Both the position numbers and the translations under genes were made by a program. The notes beneath the pieces were generated by a model that made no database searches, was not told the origin of the DNA, and worked only from the letters and a program-made list of their open reading frames with translations. From Corinectria fuckeliana (Eukaryota; Ascomycota; Sordariomycetes; Hypocreales; Nectriaceae): DNA of 64,000 nt. The stretch is from positions 1 through 64,000 of the forward strand of contig WPDH01000040.1 in assembly GCA_019137255.1 (NCBI GenBank). Reading direction: 5' to 3'. Positions 11,151 to 22,867 of this stretch are shown here, piece by piece; position 1 is the first letter of the stretch, and each line of letters starts with the position of its first letter.

Positions 11151-11952
11151 CAGCTGCCGATGTTGCGCGTAGTAGAAGCCAAGAGTCGGTAAGAAAGGGC
11201 GAGGGGCGGCGAACTAGTCAAGGCAAGGCCCATGGTGCGAGATTTGAGTCAATATGATGCTTGATTACAGTCTGAAGCATCAATAATCAATGCTAAGGGG
11301 GCTAGCACCATGAGTACATCAACCTCTGTTGCCGCTAGCAAGGTGCATCATGACTCAGGGAGGTCAAACTAAGGCAGCTAAGATCCCTTGCTTGCACGCC
11401 CTCGGGAAAGCCGGAGACGAGATCAACCCGAGAGCCCCGGCCAGGGAAGAAGACGCTATTTCTTCTAGCCTCTCATGCTCTCACGATGGCGAGGATTGCA
11501 GTGATCAAGTAAGGGGACAACCCGCGAGCCAATACCGGCGTCTGTAATCGAGGTTTCTCTGCACTAACTCATACGCTATACTATTAGCAATCAGTTCTCT
11601 ATGATTAGTCTTTCATCCAGGCCTCACTCTCATCATTGCTACCACGCCCATAGCCGCTACAGCCCTTCCTTAGGGGTTTCGAAGTTTGCTATTCATGTCC
11701 TCGTGGTTGATCCTAAGTACAAGTTATTTCTCAATGTTGGCCGGTATTCTGGAAGACTTGGAATCAGTACTTTGATGGTGGCGAGCGCACTCAGTGGACC
11801 ACAGCCCAGCAGCAAAAATGTTGCCTTTTGTCACATTTCGGGATCATCATCGCTTTTCGGGATCTTTAGCATCGCTGCCTTAGGGCTTCGTATTCGATCC
11901 GTCAACTGTACCGTGACCCACAGGTGGCCTGATTTTGTGACGATCGTCGTGA
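11151..11952. other. Gene-free interval
   Basis: No supported gene. A long plus-strand frame that begins near 11601 runs antisense through the decayed domain at 11953-12670 and has no family resemblance, so I treat it as chance. Confidence 0.5.
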
Positions 11953-12670
11953 TCATAGCCCCGCGGATGACGAAGGCAGCGGAATTATTTCCTTTCTATC
12001 ACGGGCCATGGCTTCGTTACAGAGAGACGGGGAAGGGCCTCTTGTCAACGGGAAAATCAAAAAGAAAAGAGCGCGCGAGCTCTTTTCTGAGCTCCTCCAG
12101 AGCAGCTCAGCGCTGTAGAGAAGACTCACTGCAGCGGTTTCGCCGTAAGTACTTGACTGCACGACACCAGAAGGTCATTATCTCGACGAAGATGTCCAGT
12201 AGGTCCTCCCCTATCTGGCTGTCGTCCTTGAACGCCTTTTCGCAGAGTTGGAAGATCTCGGGGTCGTGGCCAAGCTCGCTCAGCATATCACTCGTGTCGG
12301 GCAGGCGTCGTCTGCCTGCTTGGCCGCCTCCGATGGCGTAGATCAAAAGGGTTAGTTGTCGGTCTAGAAGGAAAGCGGAGGGTGTTTGGAAGATACAAAC
12401 CTCGATTACCAGGCTCATGAGGCCCCAGATTAGTGTGGTTTCAATAAGACCTCGACCGGCTACGAAGGCAAGGAGCGTAACAAACGCCTTGATAGACTCA
12501 AACGCCTGCTTCAGTCGTTGGATAGAGGACGGTTGACCGCCGACTCGCTTAGCGTCTGTATAAGGCTATCACACGTGGGTATCTGGTCGAGATACTACAT
12601 GTAGTGCTTGCTAAGCGTATCGCGGCATACTTGAAGCGCCTCGCTCCATTGGTCCTGTCCGGCTTCGGTT
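11953..12670 (-). pseudogene. Decayed DUF7708-like N-terminal domain of a STAND/ankyrin protein
   Basis: Minus-strand pieces match the helical domain that often heads fungal NACHT, ankyrin or WD-repeat proteins (DUF7708 type). At about 12660-12590 it reads QWSEALQVCRDTLSKHYM followed by a stop. At about 12515-12420, in another frame, it reads FESIKAFVTLLAFVAGRGLI and then TTLIWGLMSLVIE. At about 12300-12150 it reads MLSELGHDPEIFQLCEKAFK and then the DIFVEIMTFWCRAVKYLRR helix. Frame changes and a stop break it, and no NTPase follows. It lies tail-to-tail with the ankyrin gene. Family call from memory; moderate confidence. Confidence 0.6.
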
Positions 12671-13759
12671 GGCAGCCTTTCCCTAGACGAGACGCAACTA
12701 CTAGTCAGGAAAATCACGGCAGATAATGTTGGACTTCAATCGAGGACACGAACTGTTGATCAGGTGTTGATTCCATGGCTGAGATGAAGACTCAAGTCTC
12801 CCAAAACGGCGTATTACTCTCCTTAGCTTCCCGTACTATATATGATGATGTCGTGTTGTGTATTACCCTCGCGGCTCACCATCAAACTATAGACTAGTAG
12901 TGCTAACAGACCCTGATGGCACCTGATTTATTTTCTATCTTATCTTCTGTTTCTACTCCTGAATACCAGACACAGGGCTGTATGAGCTCTGGCTGGACCA
13001 GGCCGACATTCCCCCTTCCTGCCTAGAACAAGTGTCAAATGGCAAGCCTTTCACAACGTCGTGCTTCATAACTTACGGTCCAATACGAGATAGTTTGGCA
13101 TGGACACGACCGGCTTTTTCTGCGTTCCTCACTAATCCGAAAGCCTCTCCGTCTCCGTCTTCTCCGGAGGCTGCAACTCGGGCTTGAGCAGCCGTGAGTT
13201 GAACGACTACCTATAGGAAGCGTCCAGTCTCGTTAAGAGAATAAAAAGATGCGAGGAAGCATTCGTCTTTGACTGGAAAGTAAGTTCAGTCGAGGCCCGA
13301 ACCCCGTCGCCTCGGAGTAACACAGTCGCTTGGTGGCAGGGCAAGGTTAACTAGCGACTCACACGTAGATTAGAGCTGGCACTATTGAAGAGGCAAACCA
13401 ACGAAACCCAGCAGAAGAGTTGTCTAACCTGCTAAGATGGAACGCGCCGACAAAATTGCAGCTTCCCTTTAACGTCCCCGTCTCTGCTTCTTCGCGATAC
13501 CCAATCATCAAAAGATAGATTGAGGCAAGAGTGGCTGGACAAACTGAAGGTCATTGTGGCTAATAGTTTCAGTGCCGATCCCTATACATGCATCTTTCCC
13601 CTTATGCGCTGATTATGGATGTCGTGGTCATCGCAAATCACCAAACCTGCCCGTGGTCCCGTAGCCAGGGTGCTTCATCCCATGTGACGCGAGGCAGATC
13701 CCGCAGCGGGCGGTTTGATCCTCCCAAGCAACTCTGATTGAAAGTACCGCGGGAAGACG
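12671..13759. other. Gene-free interval
   Basis: Nothing recognisable on either strand. GC content is normal and there is no sign of RIP. It may hold further decayed coding DNA too eroded to name. Confidence 0.5.
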
Positions 13760-14796
13760 CTGTGCTATACCTCCGAGATAACAATGAACCGCGCCTCGAC
13801 GCTCTGCCTGACTGGGAGTGAGGAAGACACGCCCTGTGATGCACCCATATCGACGGCTGCATGAAGGCAGACTGAGGACGGGTGATCTAGTTAGACGTTG
13901 GTCGGGGAACGAGGCTTGAGAATACCCCCCCTTTGCAAAGTGTAAGGGCAAGGAAGAAAGGTGAGGCGTACTCACAGGATACCCCGTCCCCTGGGTGCGA
14001 AGTATATGACTTGAAAATAATGTCCTTATCGGGCTCCTGTGATCGGAACCAGTGCCACCAGTGGTCGGGGTTGTACAGCAAGTAGTACACCTCGTTGTCG
14101 TATACTTCGCTCAAGCGATCGACTGCCACCATGTCCCCTCGCTGCACCCGGTGAGCGTCACCTAGGGCAAGGGGGTAACTATGTACTGGGCTGAGGTACC
14201 GCCATACACAGGGATGAGCGCATTAGCAGCCGTGCAAGTCTTGACCAGACCCGTAGGCAGCCATGTAGGCCACACGCACTTCAAAATGCGGAGTCGGTGT
14301 TTTCGCGCCAGGTACTGCTCGGCCTCGACAGTCGATATGTGTCGCCTTGCGCGTCTCCAAGCCTCGGCTTCGGTGAGATCTTCATTTTGGTTTCTTATTA
14401 GTTTTCTTGCCAAGGAAGAGATCTCATACGTTTGCTCAGGCAAGACATGACGGGAGCTTCGCCACAAACGAGCGCTCTCAGATCATCTGAAATATATGGA
14501 TAAGATCAAAACTGCGAGGAGAGCTGGCGTGGTACTTCCAAGGGTAAACGTAACTTCTGGAGGATAAAGCCGTCACGGTCATGACGAAGCGAGTCTGCGC
14601 AGCCTCGCAAATCTGCTACGGGAACGCCAGCTTGCGCGTCCCACTGGATATTGGTTCGGAGATGCTCCTTTTCAAGGGGCAGGAAAGAGGTGACGATATA
14701 TGGCTGCTCCTCTAGATACTTGGGGTTGCTTTGCAAGTATCGGAAAGTCCCCTGGGAGTAGGTTTGCGAACGGCCGGTGTCTGGGAGGGATGCCAT
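13760..14796 (-). pseudogene. Decayed CmcJ/NvfI-like non-heme iron hydroxylase
   Basis: The start (ATG at 14796) reads as the N-terminus of the CmcJ-like/GA4-desaturase-type fungal hydroxylase family: TFRYLQSNPKYLEEQPYIV, then LRTNIQWDAQAGVPVADLRG and DGFILQKLRLPL. A stop follows at 14506. A second frame (14467-14162) has EAEQYLARKHRLRILK before W-P. A third (14147-13976) has MVAVDRLSEVYDNEVYYLLYNPDHWWHWF, which fits the C-terminal half. A likely intron (GTGAGT at 13975 to CAG near 13871) is followed by remnants of the usual C-terminal tail. The broken order and frames make it a pseudogene. These enzymes often tailor secondary metabolites. Confidence 0.75.
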
Positions 14797-15354
14797 TACA
14801 ATACAACATATGTTTGGATGTTGCTGTGATGATTAAACACCGGGTGCTGACGGCAGGATGAAATTAAATAATAAATGCTACTTGGTTCTGATGTAATTAC
14901 CCAATAAAAGTCGCACAATTGCTAAAATTTAACATTGAATCCAACTCTAATAACTATACCAACTTTAAATAGCTATTTTACTGCTAAATTAAACCTGAAT
15001 AATTCCTGGAGAACAGTATTATAATGGCTGTTATTCTTGCTATTGCTGGTCAAGTAGGAAAATCGACCTTCGCATTTATGCGCAAGGACTCCACGCAATA
15101 GTATCGGGGCATGTATACATCAATGGCCGGCTTTCAAGGAGGAAGATTTCTGAATGCAGAGTAAAATTATGAAAAATTACCTTTCTCCCGCCTGAACTCC
15201 TTCTATTAGCTTGCGCCCTTCAATTCCTAAGTTATCCATACATTTACTACGTGATTACGATTTGTCTCCCAATGCCACCCGTTCAATTTGCTTCGCACCC
15301 TCCAGGACATTCACCAAACTCCTAAACAGCCCACTGTTAACGCACGTAGCTCCC
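14797..15354. other. Gene-free, partly AT-rich interval
   Basis: AT-rich around 14870-15020, with no gene. It contains the 3' flank of the chitin synthase gene on its right side. Confidence 0.6.
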
Positions 15355-18017
15355 TCATCTTCTCGCAACGCAGCATGTGATTCCAGTTTTGGTCAAGAAC
15401 CACAGGAAACCAATGAAGCGAAAAATCGCTAGGCCGGCTGTTGAGTACAGAAGGACCTTGAAGTAGTTTGAACTTCGGACATTGGAATTTTTCTGAGGCT
15501 TGTTAATGCGTTATTCGTGCTAGAAGACTTGGAAAAACTTACATCGACTCCCACCGACTCGAAGGCATCGCTGGTGATGACAAGAATCAGCACGACGTTG
15601 GAGAACAGCCAGAAAACAACCAGGCCCGTCCTGAAAGACTTGTAGGAGTCTTGAATGTCGTACTCCATGGCTTCCACGGGCTCGTGGAAGGTTTCAAGGG
15701 CCCGGAAGACGGTTTTCTCAAACTGGCTATCAATGTCGATCTGCTCTCTCTCGATTTCCTCGACAACAGTCTCGTCCTTTTCAGTCTTCGAAACATGAGC
15801 AGATGGCAAGGCCTCGGCTGCATCGGAGCCTTTCGTCCCCCAAGATACATCATGCCAGTTGTTGAAGGCATAAACGTTTAGAATGTTGATGTAGGTTAAC
15901 GACAAAAGAAGGTATTGTGGATATGAGTGGAAAATGTGCCAGGGATCAAGGTAGAGGAAGGATGCGATGATGTTTAGCCCATAGATAGTGACAAGAGCCA
16001 CCAGAACAACTCCAATTGAGGTGCTGTTGCCAAAAAAGCTCTCCAAGAAAGCGTTGCCAGAAGCGAATGAAATCTGGTTTCCGATACCATTTCCGAGGGC
16101 GCGGTAAAGGAGGTACGCAGACAAAACAAGGATGTAGCCTTGGATCATGCCGAAGATGAAGAAAGAAACGGCATAGGCGTGTTTGGACGCCTTCGGTTTG
16201 CTCCCAAGAGCAAGAACAAACTGCAGTATCAGGAATGCCACATAAATATACTCAAGCATCGCGTTTACTATCGGGGTAGCTGTGTCGCCAAACGGCCAAC
16301 CATGATAGTTTGTGATAGGCTTAGGAGTCCCGACTAGGCTCATGATCATGACTGTCGTTAGGTAGTATGAAGCGAGGGAGAACCAGGTGAAGATGGTATT
16401 GACGAGGTTGTAGATGAGCTGAATAGTCAAGAACAACAAGCGGATAGGGCCATGTCCCGACAGAAAGATTTGCCAAAAATGCATGCCGGAATAGAGGGTA
16501 GCAGCAAATGACCCATTGAGCCATCTTCGACGCTGGCTGATGAATTCAGCCGCCGATTCAGGCACGTCGGTTTCTCCTTTGGCGGCCTTGATATAGCTAA
16601 GATGCCATTTCTGGCCCCTCTTTGCAACGAGCTCGAAGCATAAGATTCGATCCTCAGCTAGGAACATGTTCTTTTTAAAGATGTTCATACCGTCAATTCC
16701 CTTCTTTCCAAGCTGTTTAGAAAGGGTGTGGTCTCCGTGAAAGTATTGCTCTAATGGGCGGCCCATTATAGCACGGAAGCGATATGCAGAGAAAGCGCCA
16801 GGCAGCACAGAGACATAGCCAAAAGAGCTTTCAAGAGGTTTGTCAAGAATATTCGAGATTTTATACTCGAAATTCTGGATCGCCACTAGGGGATTCAATA
16901 GCTTCTTGCCACCTCTGCCCAACATAGCGTGGATCTCACCGCAGGCCCCGCCGAGGTTCTTATCATTATAGAAACCTTCCCAAAGAGACAGTAGAGACCG
17001 CGGGCTAGGCTTGGTCCCTGCATCGAGAAGGATGCAGACCTCGGGGTTCAGCAGCCGACCGAAGGCATTGAATAGCCAGCGATGCGAGTTGATCTTCTTG
17101 GTGTTTTTCTGCTTCAAACAGAAGATGAATTGAACGGGCGGGAGGTTTCGGGTCCGGCTTTTGTCGTCTTTCATCGGCCGGACAAGTTGTTGGTCTGGAG
17201 TGACGGAGAGTTGGCTGGTGTATTCGAAGATGTGGGCGACTGTTTCCTTCCCGGCCACGTCTTGCTTGACCACACCGTCCTGATAGATGCCAATGGTAGC
17301 AAGGACATCAAGAACCGTCTTTTCTGTCTTATCGATGCCATCGAACACTAGACAGACAACAATTTTCTGCCACGCTGGACCCCCTTTGTGCCAGAACGTG
17401 GACTTTTTAAGGCTGACGATGTCCCGAATATTCTTCATAACGCCATGCAAGGTCCGGGTAAGAAGGATCTTATCCTCGTTGTAATAGGTGATAGCGATGA
17501 GCAGTTCCGTATGTCGGTTATACATGCGAGGACGCAACATGTATCCGTTACTGATGGTAAAGTCGTTCGGGTCGCAAGTGGCCGCCGTGTAGCGCATCTG
17601 GGAGAACTCTTCGCTGTCATTGCTGAGATACTGAGGCTCGACCGCATTCCTGATGGCGCTAGGCACAGGGTAGTCAAGACTGAGGACGGAGCCCTTGACG
17701 AGCCCAACCTTTCGGGTGTTGAAGCGCCTCAGCCTCTGGCCAGTGCCGGCGCTCGGCTGTTGTTGTCTCGTGATCCAGCTGTCGTCGGGAACATCGTCGG
17801 TTGCGACCGGCCCTCGAAAGACGTCTTTCTCCCGGGGGAGCAGTTCCTGAGAGAGGGGGTTCTGACCGAGGGGATCATCAGAGAGTCGTTGGTACTGCGA
17901 GTAGAGCTATTAGAACGAGCGCTTTGGTTCCTCGAGAACTCTACTTACGTCGGAGGCATAAATTCGATCCACCAGCTGGCGCTCTTCGTCGTCCTGGCTA
18001 AGGCCGGTCGACGCCAT
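15355..18017 (-). CDS. Class III chitin synthase (852 aa, 3 exons)
   Basis: Processive membrane glycosyltransferase making chitin from UDP-GlcNAc at the plasma membrane. Exons on the minus strand are 18017-17949, 17894-15543 and 15492-15355; both introns have GTAAGT donors and CAG acceptors and keep frame. Order: short N-terminus with DDSW at about 60, Chitin_synth_1N region (GSVLSLDYPVPSAIRNAV at about 90), MRYTAATCDPNDFT, catalytic block with LLDAGTKP (about 312), AEDR (436-439) and QRRRW (477-481), then seven or so C-terminal membrane segments and a tail ending CCVARR. WHDVSWGTKGSDKAE-like sequence is the class I-III hallmark; HSHRWLFNAFG and the long linker between late helices fit class III. 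The last exon restores the final two helices. The N-terminus is about 50 residues shorter than usual. Confidence 0.93.
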
Positions 18018-18932
18018 TGTGAAGCTGCAGATACCAGTAGCAAGGCCTTGGAACCAGCCAGAAACAGTCAGTAGTGAGAGGTTTGTGATGTGAGAAGGTG
18101 TCAAGTCGCAAGACGGTAGAACATGATAAATAAGAACAATCCCGGGTGACGAATTCACATCCAGGGGAGGGGTCCTATGTACAGCCCAGCCCTAAAAATA
18201 ACGGGAGAGCACTAGCTCTAGAACGAGAGGAAAGAAAGCCAAGTAGGGAATTCATCGTCACTGGCCTCTACATCCGGACCGGGATGTCTCGTGGGTGGGG
18301 TTGCAATTGAAAGCTGACGTCTCCCGCATCGAGTACAGTCCTTTAAGGCAATCCGGATCCGAGAACCCGGGCTGCTCCCATGTGGGACGATTGACTTAGA
18401 GAATGCCCAGGGGTACTGAGAACACAGCGATACGCGTCCTCGTGGCTGAAGCTCCATCTCGGCTCTATTTGATCGATGACGGCGGGCACCCTTGAACATA
18501 TTTTTAGAGGCCCGCGTGTCTTTGAATGGGGCCTGGGGCCTGGAGCAAACGACCACTCAGGTGTTACACTTGCCGCCGCTTATTCAGCGGATGCAGAATA
18601 CCTCCCTTGGCCAGTACACGCCCAAAGGGTGCCGCTTAAGCGCGATAAGTGGGCGACAGTTATCCGATCCTCAGTCTGTCGAGGCTGAGCCACTCCATCT
18701 CACCACTAGTAATGCTAGCTCCCGAGTCCTGCTGTTGCAACTTAGACGCTCGCGGCTGAGGATGGACGACTACCTTGGCGCGGCCACCGGCGGATCAATC
18801 AACACGAGCCTCGCTGCAAGGGACGTGATTGCAAGTTAACTCAAAGATACAAAGAATAGCCTGCTGCTCTTGTTGTCGCTAACAAATAGGGCCTAGAGTC
18901 GTTGCTCCTAGCGAACCATTGCAACCGCCACC
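18018..18932. promoter_or_regulatory. Divergent intergenic region
   Basis: Shared upstream region between the chitin synthase (minus) and the 169-aa membrane protein (plus). No gene recognised and no clear regulatory motif assigned. Confidence 0.4.
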
Positions 18933-19442
18933 ATGAATCCCAGCGATCCTCTCTACCAGAACTATCCTTTACAGCCCATCTGCAACGCTGCATACCCAGA
19001 CTCGCCCTACCGCCCCTCAGACTCTCGACCGTCACCTACTTTCGACACGATGGCAGTATTTTCCCGCTCGCCTTACACCCATAACAACAATCTTGCTCAA
19101 CCTCCGCTCTGGCGTAGCCATCATCTCCAAGCCAACGCCATCCCGTCTAGTCCGCCTCCGTACTCGTTGCACGAACAACCTTTGGCGATACACTATCGAC
19201 CTGGCTTCGACCCTCGCATACCGGACTCAAACTACCGGCCAGCGGTGCTGAGCTTGGCAGACGCACCGGAAAACCCGCGCCCTCTGGATGACTCGTGGCG
19301 GCAGAAGAAGCGCATATTGCTAATTGTTGTGGTGTGCTTCGTCTTCCTTCTCGTGGTGGCACTTGTTGTCGGAATTACGGTAGAAGTGGTCCATGTCAAC
19401 AACAAAGGCCACGACCACGGTGCTTCCAGCCTTCGGCCTTAG
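18933..19442 (+). CDS. Pro/Tyr-rich single-pass membrane protein (169 aa)
   Basis: Single-exon frame with an excellent start context (GCCACCATGA). Residues 1-115 are rich in Pro, Tyr and Ser (SSPPPYSLHEQPL, DPRIPDSNYRP) and look disordered. Residues about 128-150 form one strongly hydrophobic helix (ILLIVVVCFVFLLVVALVVG), preceded by basic RQKKR, then a short tail with His residues. This order, with basic residues on the N-terminal side and no signal peptide, suggests a cytosolic N-terminus. I do not recognise the family. It is divergent from the chitin synthase, which may mean shared control. Real-gene likelihood is good; function unknown. Confidence 0.65.
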   Translation: MNPSDPLYQNYPLQPICNAAYPDSPYRPSDSRPSPTFDTMAVFSRSPYTHNNNLAQPPLWRSHHLQANAIPSSPPPYSLHEQPLAIHYRPGFDPRIPDSNYRPAVLSLADAPENPRPLDDSWRQKKRILLIVVVCFVFLLVVALVVGITVEVVHVNNKGHDHGASSLRP

Positions 19443-20182
19443 CGGGAAAATATAGATTAAGTTGGAGGTTGAATAGGCTATCGGTTCATCATACGTTCTT
19501 TCGCAAATGTGGAAATAGAGCCCTTGAGGCTCTTAGTCAGCGGCTCTTTAAACATCCCTGTTTATAGACCTTGCCATGTTGGCTCTAAGGTCCACCTCGT
19601 CCGGAATGACATGCCGTCCTTTCCCCGATAAGACGGCTCGAGCTACGAGAGACGCGTAGGCTCATATCCGTGGAAGATTCATGCCCACACCCGGCATGAC
19701 ACTCGTGTCCCGGAATAGGTTGTAAACGTGGTGGGTTTATGGAGTAGACGTCTCTACTATGTAGGGTGATGAAGACTACCGCCGAGCGGCCCAGTATCCG
19801 GTCTACCCCCGACCCCCGACAGAAGCGGGTCAAAGATGACCTGACATCTAGACTAGTCAACCAGTGTAAGTTATGGCCTAGCACTTAGAAACATACCTAC
19901 CGTCAGCGTACATGGTATCTCCAGTAATTACGATATCAATTTTCTCCCCAATCTATTACTAAAATCTCCGAACCTAGGGTGCTGCGTCTCAAATTGAGCA
20001 CACTGCCTTATTCAAGTCACCTAAGGAGGCGGCGGCAGATCTAATCACACCGACCTTCCATCAACACAAACTCGGCCCGTTCCACTTGACTCCCGTGTCC
20101 CACTAATAAAATCCAAAAGAAAGTAACCCGCTAGATAGGCCCGACGTTGCTGCACTGGAAGAGCGCCACAGCAGCCAGGCGT
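19443..20182. other. Gene-free interval
   Basis: 3' flanks of two converging genes. Nothing else recognised. Confidence 0.5.
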
Positions 20183-20710
20183 CTACACCAGGAAAGCACC
20201 GAACGCAGTTGCAGAGAACAGCAATGTCCCAATGGCAACGCCCAGCACCGTGACCCCGGAGTGCTGCTTGACGCCTGGCGCAGCGCCCTCGGAAGCAGTG
20301 GAAGTGGCACTCGATTCGGAGTCGGCCTTGCTCCCCTTGCCCTTGGTGCTGATCGCGCTGCCGCTCGAAATAACGCTGGCGTCGGCGCTGGCAGCAAGGG
20401 TCTCGCTCCCGCTCCCGGTTGCGGTGGCAGTGGCCGATGAGTTGCCCTGGCAGAAGACCATCCCCCAATCCGCGCCAGTCTTGTACAGGCATTTGACCAG
20501 CTGTTCGACGCTCTGGTCTACGGCGAGGCAATAGAGGCCGCAGTCGTCATAGTAGCTGACCACATCGGCGTCATTGCAGCATGTCAACATGTAGTCGGCA
20601 TGCTTTGAGTTGTATGGCATAGCGCAGGAGGCATCTTCGACGGGAGGGTTGTAAAGGTTGGTACAGGCTGGAGAAAAGGCGCTCGAAGTGGCAGTTGATG
20701 TTGAGGTCAT
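20183..20710 (-). CDS. Cys-rich, Ser/Ala-rich protein with hydrophobic tail (175 aa)
   Basis: Single exon with a good start context (CACCATGA). Residues 1-15 are Ser/Thr-rich. Residues 16-90 hold eight cysteines in a compact pattern (ACTNLYNPP, DASCAM, MLTCCNDAD, DDCGLYCLAVDQS, CLYKTG, FCQGN). A Ser/Thr/Ala/Gly-rich stretch then runs to about 148, and a C-terminal hydrophobic segment (VTVLGVAIGTLLFSATAFGAFLV) ends the protein. The layout resembles small cell-surface proteins with a GPI signal or a tail anchor, but there is no clear N-terminal signal peptide, which is odd; a missed upstream exon could supply one. Similar uncharacterised proteins are common in filamentous ascomycetes. Function unknown. 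Confidence 0.75.
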   Translation of the reverse strand: MTSTSTATSSAFSPACTNLYNPPVEDASCAMPYNSKHADYMLTCCNDADVVSYYDDCGLYCLAVDQSVEQLVKCLYKTGADWGMVFCQGNSSATATATGSGSETLAASADASVISSGSAISTKGKGSKADSESSATSTASEGAAPGVKQHSGVTVLGVAIGTLLFSATAFGAFLV

Positions 20711-22867
20711 GGTGACTAGCGGTTTGTTTGTAAAAATGAAGTGAAATGGTATGGTATTAAAAGAATGAAAGTTGGAGGCTTGAAGGTAAGGTTCGTGGTA
20801 AAGAGTATGAGGAGAGGTCTTATACCTTTACGTCCTCCGAGCTCCCCTTGCATGAATCCCACTTTCGTATAGCTGCGCCATCCTGGATTTCTACCCCCTG
20901 ATGCTATCTAAAGAACACCGCTATAATGCAGAGGCCTATTACGTATATCTTGAGTCGTATGCATCTGATTTGGTATAACCGCCTCTCCAGCGGCGCCACG
21001 ATGCGCACTTACCACCGGGTTAGATCCTCGGGTGACTAACTGCCCATCATCCCCCTGGCCTGTCCAGCTCAGCCTGCGCCTTTCCAGCTAGCGGATATAC
21101 GGACGACCGGTTTCCGCAGGGGTCTGGCCTCCGGTGTCTTGGCGCCCAAACTACTCTAACGCGCCAAAAGTTACTCCTGCGTTAGTGGTCAGTTTTTTTT
21201 AGCCCGCCTCCGTTCCTGATGCAATGATGGATAGTCAGGGGCTGAGATGGCGGCGTAGGTACGTAACTCATGTGTGCAGAAACCATCTCCGACTGATGCC
21301 TCATAGCCCATCGGCGGAATAATAAGCTCAGAGTGGAGATGATTGGCCCTTAATAGAACCAAATACGAGATTCGCATAACGGCCTGAAGCCTGAGTAGAG
21401 ATTGGCTGATGGATGACGTGTTGCAAGAGTAGACGGAGAGGGACTAAGAGAAGTCGTTACCTTCTCTGGGTTGGCGGAGACCATGTGTCTAAGAGGATCA
21501 ATTTGAGCTAACCACAGTCCCTGGACGGACAGAGTAGTTCACAGATCTTCGCAGGGCATCTATATAGTAGGCAAGGCCACCGGTCTTTAGGAATCCTACA
21601 CACGTAGACCTGAGGTATGATATGCTTGTGTCTTTAACACGCCGTGAATGCCCACCAATCCATACATGTTGCTACTTATCCTCGATCTGTCAACAACACC
21701 ATAGCTAGACTGATGCAATGGCAACACGTATGTTTGATAGCTATGGAAGCGTTCGCGCTGAAGAAGTAGTCCCTGGGGGGGTCACATATCCGGGTGCGAA
21801 TCCTGAGTTTGGGGAAGTGCTCTTCTTTTTGTTGGGGCCTTTTTCTGAGGCAGGATAAAACCTTGGTTCAATTCACCTTGGAGGTAGAGCACATGGATGA
21901 CGATGGTGTGGCAGCGCTTCTGTCTGACACTATGCTAGACCTAAGTTTAAGTTTAAGCTTGACATGACATGCACGATGGAACGGTTATAAGGTACAGTCG
22001 CAGCAGCATCCATTACGGGTTGTCTGGTAAAAGGCTTTTGATTTTATCGTCACTGAGTAGTTAATCCATGATATCCTGGTGGTAAATTGTGTTATTGCGG
22101 CTGGTGGATGCACCCCAGCTAGGCATGACGCAGTTTTTAGTCTAACACATGGCGAGAAGAAGTTAGACGATCCACAGGCTAATTACTAAATCTTATTCCC
22201 AACCTAAATAAAGTAAGGTTGCCTGCTTTATACTATGTCTCACTATTTTCTAGTTAGTGCTAGGTCACTCTTCTTTCAAGCTGCCTTTGAAGACGTCCAT
22301 TTCTCCATCCCAGGCTCTGTCTGCTACATGAAGACCACCTGCCAGGGGTGATTCATACCACTGAAAGGCTATAGTTTAATTTAGAAAGCTTCATGAAACA
22401 CGAGTCACTTACTTCGTTGGTGGTTAGCTCACCTCAGTGTGAACACGCCAGCCCAGATACCAACATCTACCCTAAAGGCTCGTAAAACGGGTAAGAAATT
22501 GGGGATTGCCGTCTCCTAAGGAGGGATATAGCAAGAAGAAAAATGGCATTAAAGAGACGAAAAGATTGTGTTCAAATGGTAAAGGAAAACAAGATATTAA
22601 GGGAAGTAGCTGCTATGATAGCCTGGTCAGTCAAGTCAAAGGGCAGAAATGAAAGTAGGCAAAAATAAGCATATTAATTCAGTATGAGGGAAAAAGCATG
22701 CCTTTCTAGTCAGGCTGGGAAGGCGGCCGCCTTAACTAGGTACCCTAGTTAGTACCCGGTCCTACTGTCATTCTACCCTGGAAGTCCACCACCACCAATA
22801 CACTACGTAGAGGTGTTACGGAAGGAATGGATTTGAAGAACATGGCTAGAACGGCTCTAGATGGGAT
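20711..22867. other. Long gene-free interval
   Basis: About 2.1 kb without a gene I can support. Base composition is ordinary, with no RIP. The right end is the 3' flank of the Zn2Cys6 regulator gene. Short frames (such as 21189-21377 minus) have no features. Confidence 0.5.

Noticed and set aside
11601..12341. Long plus-strand frame of 246 codons
   Set aside because: No family match and a Ser/Arg-biased composition. It runs antisense through the DUF7708-like remnant, so it is a shadow.
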